Source: Benincasa hispida
Taxonomy: Eukaryota; Streptophyta; Magnoliopsida; Cucurbitales; Cucurbitaceae
Assembly (NCBI RefSeq): GCF_009727055.1
Contig: NC_052357.1
Location: 20,780,908 to 20,844,907 of the forward strand
Direction: 5' to 3'
Length of the DNA: 64,000 nucleotides
How positions within the stretch are numbered: position 1 is the stretch's first letter; the number at the start of each line of letters is the position of its first letter. The notes below the pieces were generated by a model. That model ran no database searches. It saw nothing but the letters and a program-made list of their open reading frames with translations, and was not told the DNA's origin. Position numbers and translations under genes: made by a program. This document shows positions 56,654 to 64,000 of the stretch, in pieces.

Positions 56654-57324
56654 ATCTCCCACTTGTCCTAAAGCTCGTGGGGTGATAAGATAATTACAAG
56701 TACAAAACAATAAACTAGGGCACAAAGGCCTAGTACAACAATACTCCCACTTGCCCTAGTCCAGCCACGGTCGGTCTCGCAGACCCATGCTCTGTAGGTG
56801 ACCCATAAACACTGTAGTCGTGAGAGCCTTCGTAAAGGGATTAGCAATGTTGTGCTCCAAATCTATCTTCGTGACAATCACATCCCTTCGATGCATAATC
56901 TCTCTGATGAGATGGTATTTCCGCTTCAATCATGCTTGTCGCGCCTTCGTGACTACCGAGGCTCTTTGGAATTTGGCACAACATCCACTATTAACAATAC
57001 AAGGTGATGGCCTAAGACATGTCTAGAACACTTCCAGTATCAGTCATGAAACTTACTGAAGCCAAACGACCTCCTTAGCAGCTTCAAAGCTGCTACAATA
57101 CTCGACCTCCATGAATGGAGTCAGCCGATGCACCCTGCTTAAGTGCTTCGCCCACTACAACCTCCGTTAAGAGTGAACACTGATCCTAAAAAGTGATTTG
57201 CCGAGAAGCCCTTAAGTTTGAAAATTAGAGTTTGTGTATCCGTAAGGATTCAAATTCCTTAAACCATACACAAAGTAATGTAGTCCCGTTGTTGCTCCGA
57301 AGACTACTCTTGATGATGTTCTCA
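56654..57324 (-). pseudogene. copia pol C-terminus (RNase H) and PPT upstream of LTR J
   Basis: Minus-strand purine tract GGACAAGTGGGAGAT (56654-56668) abuts LTR J. Upstream a decayed RNase H/C-terminus reads KYHLIREIMHRRDVIVTKIDLEHNIANPFTKALTT (near 56930-56820), and further fragments reach 57324. Many stops and shifts. It ends where the plus-strand LTR K starts. Confidence 0.7.
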
Positions 57325-59159
57325 TGTTGGGATTGGTGTCCTAATTCTCCTAGAGTCTCGTTGTTTTGTAAAGATACACATTGTTCAATGAATAAAATAA
57401 GTGTTATTTAATTCTGGCATTTACTTATATCCAATGAACAAAGCTTCTTGGTTATTTTATGTGAACTTAAACATGTATATATGATATACAAGTGGATCAT
57501 GCCTAAAGTGATAAACTAAATAGGTCTGTAGTATAAGGATTAAGGTGGGATACCTGATCCTGGTGACACTACGGATACGACCCGCTTTGTAGAGGTTTGC
57601 AAGTGTTGTAAACTACTATAGATGGTAGATTCTGACCATTCATGTGGAGACGTGCGATCAAGAGTGTCCTATACAAAGAGTTTGTATAAGACCTGGACCA
57701 CAAGATGACTAGACTCTGTATATAATGGCGTTGGTGTTAGAGACTTGCATCTCACCTAAACAACCATAGGTAACATGACCTCAATCCTGAGTGTTTTGGG
57801 AACTGCTACCTTTAAGGGCGGTCCTTTGATTAGTATGGGTGAAAGTGGCCAGAGTTCCAACTCAACATGCCTACCTTTTTGGGGACTTGTCTGATTTGGG
57901 AGCTGGGAACTCAATCCACAAGATGGAATTCACTCCTTTCCCGAAGCAGGGATAAGTAGAGAGATTGCTCCCTTAAGGGCTGATTCTTTTACTTGAACAT
58001 AGTGGCCACAGCTTCTCTTTGGAAGAGAAGACTCAGTCATAGTAGGACTATGACTTATGTTCATTAGAGGGATCAGTGGTACTTAAGGAGACAGATGTAA
58101 CTACAGGGGCATAACGGTTATTGGCCTAACTGTACTTACGAGTGATCTATGAAGAGTTGTCGCACTGCTGATTGGTTAGGATGGACACATAATATATCTG
58201 TAGTAAGGAGAGTTTAGCTTTCGATCTTTAATGGAGTGCCTGGCAGTTAATTAATGGTGAATCTCGTGACTAAAGAGTTTAGTAAGTTATTCACATACCA
58301 TTGGAGCTTCAAGCTACAGGTCCATGAGGTCCCCTTGGTAGCTCAATGAATTCAGTTGAGGATCAGTTCTTGGTGTTAATTTGAAATGTTCAAATTGACA
58401 AGAGGTATTTTGATTATATATGATATATAAGATACATCTAGTGGAGGATTGATGTAAATGAGATTTACATTAAGTACCATGGAATAAAAAAAGAACTATA
58501 GTTTATATGTTTCATGAGATGAAATATAAAACTATAGGTTATAAATATAGTATGATAAGTTGGTTATCATTTATGTTTATAATAATATTAACTATTGGAT
58601 AATTAATTCTTTTTCTTTTAATAACCAAAGTAGTAGGTAGTTATTGAATCATGGTAACCATGAGTATAAAAGGAAAGTGGTTTCCTATTTTCAAAAAGAA
58701 GTTTTTTTACAAAAGATTGATTTTTTTTTTTGAGTTTTCTCTCCGCGCAAAAGAAACTCACGAAGTCGTCAAGCAAATACAGATTTACTAAATGACGGTT
58801 GGCGAGCTAAACGATCATGCGGTGGCGAGCTAAACGATCATGCGGTATTTACTAAACGATCGTATAGTTTTGCTAGATGATCGTTGGCCCAAGGTAAACG
58901 ATCGTGTAGAGTCTGTAGGTGACAGACCGAGCTAAACGATGAGCTAAATCTGTCTCTTATACACATCTAGATGTGTATAAGAGACAGGTGCATAGAGTTT
59001 AATCTCTTTATTCATTTGTGTTGTTCATGCTGTAATTTCTGCATTTTAATTGTATAACCGCTTGTTTGAAGTCGACTTTAAATATATGTTCATTCATAAT
59101 TATAATTTGGAATAGTCTTGTTCCGCTACTCATGGAAATCTCGGTTCCGATTTCCTTCA
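57325..59159 (+). repeat. copia LTR K (plus strand), possibly chimeric
   Basis: Starts TGTTGGGATTGGTGTCC and ends CGATTTCCTTCA. It resembles LTR C and LTR M. ACGATCG-type words at 58790-58945. No matching target duplication is seen. A Tn5 mosaic-end palindrome at 58950-58987 means the two parts may not be contiguous in the genome. Confidence 0.65.
58950..58987. other. Tn5 mosaic-end palindrome (library artefact)
   Basis: CTGTCTCTTATACACATCT directly followed by its reverse complement, 38 bases and perfect. This is the hyperactive Tn5 recognition end as used in tagmentation adapters, not a plant sequence. It sits inside LTR K and marks a chimeric join. Confidence 0.95.
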
Positions 59160-60477
59160 TTTATAACTGTTATAAATTAACCTAAGTGTTATGCTTCATG
59201 CAATCTTCGTTCATTACTATATATAACTCTTATATAAAATGTAATGAACCAAGCATAAATGTTTTCATACACCCTTATACTATAACACTTATAATATAAA
59301 GATGATGCATGGATATGCTTAATGCATGCATATATTATAACTTTTATATTATATGATGCATGAACATGATTTAATGTAATTTAATCAAGCAAGCTACTAT
59401 ATTATAACTCTTATAATATAAAGATGATGCATAAATGAATGCATAACCTATGGTAGGTTTTAAAACTATATGGCATACTTTATGACATATAATTAAACAT
59501 ACATCACATGTACATTCATAAAAAATTAATGAACCGGGATAATTAGCCTAAAAAAACGAAAAAGGAAAGTTGTCTATTACAAAACCCAGCGAGCCAACTG
59601 GTTCAAATAGGCAAACTTGGTCGTGAACCGTCCGGGCGAAGCCTCGAACCTTGATCGTATAGCAGTTCCTTGTGATCGTCAAGTAATGCTAAATGAGTAT
59701 AAACGATCATATAGCATGGATCGAGTGTCTTTGACTATGCGATAAAGCATGAAGGCCACGCGATCATGCAACGCACATTGTATAACGCATGCCTAAACGA
59801 TCAAGTAGACGACAACTGTGTGATGAAGCATGATCATCTAAACAATCGTAGAGCAAGCGTCAAGTATCACATACCGAGTGATCGAGTAGCAAGTGACTAT
59901 GTGATGAGCATGCTGGCCTACTCAATCATTTAGTGTACGCATACCATGCATTGAGTATCATATACTCAACGATCCTTTACCTCAATGTCTACGCGATCGA
60001 GTAGCCAACACAACACGATCAAGCAAACTCTTTACTCGATCGTGTAGCATCAGTTATGCGATCGTTTAGCAAATACTACACGATCGAGTATAACTTTTTT
60101 ACATGATCGTGTAGGCAAATCTAAACGATTGTTTAGCCTGGGCTACACGATGCGACCAACCCTTGGTCTTCTTCCTCGATGAGAATGACATCTCTATGTG
60201 TCTTTGAAGCTTCATCACGAACGACTCTTACAGACTCAAACACTTTGAATACAAACTCGATAGCGAATTAATTATGCCAAAAAACGCAGGGGCCCTTACA
60301 AATTAACTTTGAACTATAAAGAAAGCTTTAAAAAAGAGGCAATCATCCCGAAACATCCATCAATTCACATCCATAACTACATCTAATGCTTAAATGCATT
60401 GCAGACAACATAAAACTCATAAAGACTGCAAATGTAATTCAATACATCAATGGAATTTGGAATATCAGAACAACCTA
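59160..60477 (-). repeat. leader of copia element L with ACGATCG-type motif array
   Basis: Nearly the same as 47301-48590 in sequence and order, with scattered substitutions, including the array (about 59640-60150). Cut at 59159 by LTR K. Confidence 0.65.
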
Positions 60478-60490
60478 GTTATGATACCAA
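60478..60490 (-). other. primer-binding site of element L
   Basis: The minus strand reads TTGGTATCATAAC after the LTR end CCTTCA. The first eight bases match the initiator tRNA-Met site; the GAG in the middle has changed. Confidence 0.65.
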
Positions 60491-60491
60491 T

Positions 60492-61396
60492 TGAAGGAAC
60501 TCGTAACAAAGAGAACCAATGAGCGGAAGCAGATCGTTCCAAATCCCATTGTGAAAGAATATCAACATTTATAATCTAACACAGAACAGTTATGCACCAA
60601 GCAAATTACACCATGCTTCAAGGACTAAAAACAAAGGGATCGAGTGAATCATGCCTTTGAAGAACTTTTCTTCCAGTATGCCCTCGAGCAACACCAGCAA
60701 GGCGCGTAACAGCACGAATGCAATGCCTCTGGAATATCCTCAAACAACAACGAGTGAAACTCGACCCTCGACCCTCGAACAATAAGTAGACATTACCACA
60801 AAGCTACCTTGGTATTCTCGGTGTGAGAATCCAAGAGCTATAGGTTCTGTATCGATTTGGTAAAGGGAAGGAGGAATTAAACGATCGAGTAAATGGGAGA
60901 AGATAGAAGTCTATCGTGTAGACTTGGGTACTTGATCTTGTAGCAGCGAGCAGCTATCGTATAGTATACTGTTTACTCGATCGTTTACTCTCTCTAGGCT
61001 ATCGTATAGCTTTTTCTTTATGCGCGTTCGATTATGAAAAAATGAAAACGATTATCATTTTATCCATAGTTACCATAACTAATTATAACTTCCCACTAAG
61101 TTGGTTACTAGGAGGAAAAAAAACCGAAACCAATTATCTCATAATTGATTTAAATATAAATAAATATTATATTTATAACCTATAGTTTTAATATCACATC
61201 TCATGCAATATATAAACCATAGTTCTTTTTCTCCTATATGGCATTTAATATAAATCATATTTATATTAATTCCTCCAAGTAATGTATCTAATACATCAAA
61301 TCAATTATATCCCATATAATTGAATCAATTTAATTATATCATATATAATCAAATTCCCTCTTGTTAATTTGAACACTTCAAATTAACCCAAAAATT
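60492..61396 (-). repeat. 5' LTR of element L, truncated
   Basis: The last 905 bases of an LTR very similar to LTR J (48606-49444 plus 50126-50200). It has no MITE and so supplies the empty site for that insertion. Cut at 61396 by the LINE fragment. Confidence 0.75.
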
Positions 61397-62177
61397 GATT
61401 CTATAGTAAGAGGCGCTTGTTCAAATCCCTTGTCTAATTGGTGGAGTCATCTTTGGAAACGTCACGTTCCATCCAAAGTAGCAATATTTGTGTGGAAGTC
61501 ATAAGTGTCTTCCTTCTATGATTTCACTAAATGGGCGTGGAATGGAGGTGTGCATATGGTGTCTTGTGTGCAGAAGAAAAGAAGAATCTGTAAGTCATGC
61601 TCTTTTTCGGTGTTCTAGAGCAAAACAAATTTGGTCTTCCGTTTCTGGGGAAAGGTGGACGAGCCTTACCAAAAACATGTAGAGCCTTGATATTTAGAGG
61701 GAGTTGGCCAAGAATCTTAATGATGAGAAGTTGGTGGTAGCTTGTATTACTTCCTAGGCTATATGGAACGACAAGAATAAAGTCATCCACTCCATTTGTC
61801 CTCCATCGGTTGAGTTCCTTGTGAATGGATCGTGGATTATGCTAGTAGTGTGTTAGAGTCTAAAATCTAAGAATAAGAAACCTTCTGATAGGTTGGTCAC
61901 TAAGATAGCTAGTCTAGATAGAGGGTCCAATATCATTCATGTGGATATTACTTGTTCTCCTGATTCCATGAGAATTGGGTTTGGGAGGATTGTTAGCTCT
62001 TCATTTGGTTGCATACTGGCTTCTTTAAATGAGTTCCATGAAGTTCCTTTCAAGTGTTTTAGGCGCGAATGCCACAATTATTTTTGGAAGTCTCCGTTTG
62101 GCAAACAGAATAGGTTTTACTCATATCCATATCCTCTCAGGCTCGTTGACCATAATTCAGATTCTTAAGGATATTAT
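61397..62177 (+). pseudogene. LINE 3' end: zinc-finger RVT domain and RNase H
   Basis: WWSHLWKRHVPSKVAIFVW starts the zf-RVT domain of plant L1-type elements. After a break EVCIWCLVCRRKEESVSHALFRCSRAKQIW completes the C-x2-C ... H ... C finger (61545-61650). A second block reads HVDITCSPDSMRIGFGRI ... GCILAS, the RNase H-like domain (61940-62030), with the first Asp present. Several stops and shifts. Confidence 0.75.
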
Positions 62178-63729
62178 TGTTGGGATTGGTGTCCTAAATC
62201 TCTTTATAATCTCGTAGTTTGTAAACTTTGTATAAACATATTATTGTTAATAAAATAAGTGTTATTTTATAAGTATATACTAAATCCAATAAACTAATAT
62301 TCGAGGTTATTTCATGTAATTTAAACAATTATGTAGAGACATACAAGTGGATCTTGTTTAAATAATAACCTAAATGGTCTGTAGTAGATGGATACATCTG
62401 TAGTACCTTATCCTATTTTTGTTACAAGTATTGTAAAATGCTACAAATGATCTGATCCTGATCATTCATGTGGAAACATGCGAGCGGGGGTATCCTATAT
62501 AAAGAGTTTGTTTATGACCAAACCATGAAATGATTAGTCTATTTATATAACGCCATTAATAATAGAGACTTCATTTCACTAGGATGACCATAGGTGATAT
62601 GACTTGAATCCTGAGTGAGTTGTGCACTCCTACTCATGAAGGCAGTCCTTTGATTTGTATGGGTGAGAGTGGCCAAATTGCCAACTCGACAAGCCTACTG
62701 AGGATTCGTCTGACTGTGGAGCTGGAAACACAACTACACAAGACGAAATTCACTCCTTCCCGATGCAGGGACAAGTAGATAAATTGCTCCCTTAAGGGTT
62801 GATTTCGAGGCTTGAACAATGTGGCGCCATACCCTCTCCTAGCCCGAGAGGGGTCTAGTCATAGTTGGACTATGATCTATTGTTCATTAGAGGAATCAGT
62901 AGTACTTAAGGAGTTAGATGTAACTATAGGGGCAAAACGGTATCTTGGCCCAGTTGTACTTACGAGCAATTTGTAAAGGTTATAACACTGTTAATTGGTT
63001 ATATCCAATGGACACAAAAATTTATCTGTAGTGTAGAGAGTGCAACTGTCGATCTTAGTGGAATGACCGGTAGTTAACGGATGTTGAGTAATTTAATTAA
63101 AGAGTTTAATTAATTATCCGAGTATTGTTGAAGCTTCAATCTACGGGTTCATAAGGTCCCCTCTGTAGCTCAACAGGGATTTAATTGAGGATTAATTTGA
63201 AATGTTCAAATTAATTGAGGAATTAATTAGATATAATATAATTAATTAAATTGATTATATATGTGATATAATTAATATAATGTATTTGATACATTATAAT
63301 TTAAGGTAATATGAGAGGAATTTGAATATGATTCAAATACTAATTATATGAATGAGATTCATGTAATTAAATTTAAATATAAATATGATTTATATTGAGA
63401 GGAATTAAAAATTTGGATATGATCCAAATATCATTTATATGGATGAGATTCATATAAGTGGATTTAATGTGATTGATATTAAATGCCATGTATTGTTAAG
63501 AGAAAATAAAATTTATAGTTTATGTTATATTTGATGCAATATAAAACTATAGGCTATATGTTATATTTGATATAACACATAGTGTATATATGTAATAAAG
63601 TATTTATTTTATATATATATATATATATATATTATTAATATTAATTTAATTGAAATTAATTAAAGGGAAAGAGTTACAACTCCCTCCCCTCATTCTCTCA
63701 ATTATTATCATGGGATTCAAGTTGGTTAT
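62178..63729 (+). repeat. copia LTR M (plus strand), interrupted at 63729
   Basis: Starts TGTTGGGATTGGTGTCC and runs through the standard blocks of this LTR group (TGGTGACC-type block, ACAATGTGGCGCC near 62815, GTCGATCTTAGTGGA near 63048). A (TA)n microsatellite lies at 63610-63632. Interrupted by the Athila-like LTR N. Confidence 0.7.
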
Positions 63730-64000
63730 TGATGCGTTATTTTATGATGTGGATTTATGGATGAAATGCGATGATGGAGTTGCGTTGAGCACTCAAGTTT
63801 TCTCAGTGGAATCCAAGTGTAAACCCCACTGAGTTTTCTGATAAGTCCAAGGTCGAACTCAGGGACTTGGGAAATGGTATGCGATGATAATTTTTCAGAA
63901 AGCTTTGCGATAACCAAATAAATGAATAAGTTGTTGTGATTGATGTTTGCGGTAATGAAAATAAACAAATGCGGTGGAGTTTCAAAAAGAGTTAATAAAA
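63730..64000 (-). repeat. Athila-like LTR N (start only, runs off the window)
   Basis: Plus-strand start TGATGCGTTATTTTATGATG; then AACCCCACTGAGTTTTC and AAGGTCGAACTCAGGGAC, the same blocks as in the LTRs of G (42104 onward). Orientation inferred from G. The remainder lies beyond the window. Confidence 0.6.

Overview
The window is plant nuclear DNA, most likely from a eudicot and perhaps a cucurbit. The family is a guess from the ERS1-type receptor sequence and from a TATCAGTGATAG-type miniature repeat that I associate with cucurbit genomes; nothing here proves it. It is AT-rich with long introns, and almost all of it is transposable-element DNA. Only one host gene is recognisable: an intact ethylene receptor of the ERS1 type on the minus strand (coding exons between 8841 and 12964, 5'UTR intron up to 13818). 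Its five coding exons join with GT/AG junctions and no stop into about 636 residues. The ethylene-binding Asp25, Cys65 and His69, the GAF domain and the histidine-kinase boxes are present, and there is no receiver domain. The promoter side holds two perfect 14-bp palindromes with CACGTG cores.

Left of the gene (1-7546) lie two broken Ty1/copia elements on the plus strand: A (gag remnant plus 3' LTR) and B (gag, protease, integrase, RT, RNase H and 3' LTR, with many stops). Right of the gene come a MITE-like repeat, a LINE fragment and then a deep nest of insertions. A minus-strand hAT transposase lies in three colinear pieces (16750-17071, 23893-24430, 46311-46450). Piece one is separated from piece two by copia element C (17077-23887, 5-bp target duplication GTATT). 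Piece two is separated from piece three by D, E, F and G. G (33582-43776, duplication AAGGT) is an almost full-length Athila-like Ty3/gypsy element with recognisable gag, PR, RT, RNase H and IN. It sits in the LTR of copia F, which itself sits in the 3' internal region of copia E.

From 47.2 kb to the end there are further copia elements (J, K, L, M), a LINE 3' end, a 673-bp hAT-type MITE with 8-bp duplication and inverted termini, and H (50927-56271, duplication AGCAT). H has two 1.9-kb LTRs, a tRNA-Asp-type primer site and a PPT but only 1.5 kb of non-coding interior, so it looks like a non-autonomous relative of G. G and H share a two-copy repeat upstream of the PPT. G, H and the fragment I share a hairpin with an AGGA loop just before the PPT. 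The last 270 bases begin another Athila-like LTR.

Some of the sequence is not biological. Two head-to-head copies of the Tn5 transposase mosaic end (52131-52162 and 58950-58987) and a single N flanked by an exact 84-bp duplication (36121-36289) mark library or assembly artefacts. All structural statements across those points should be treated with care.
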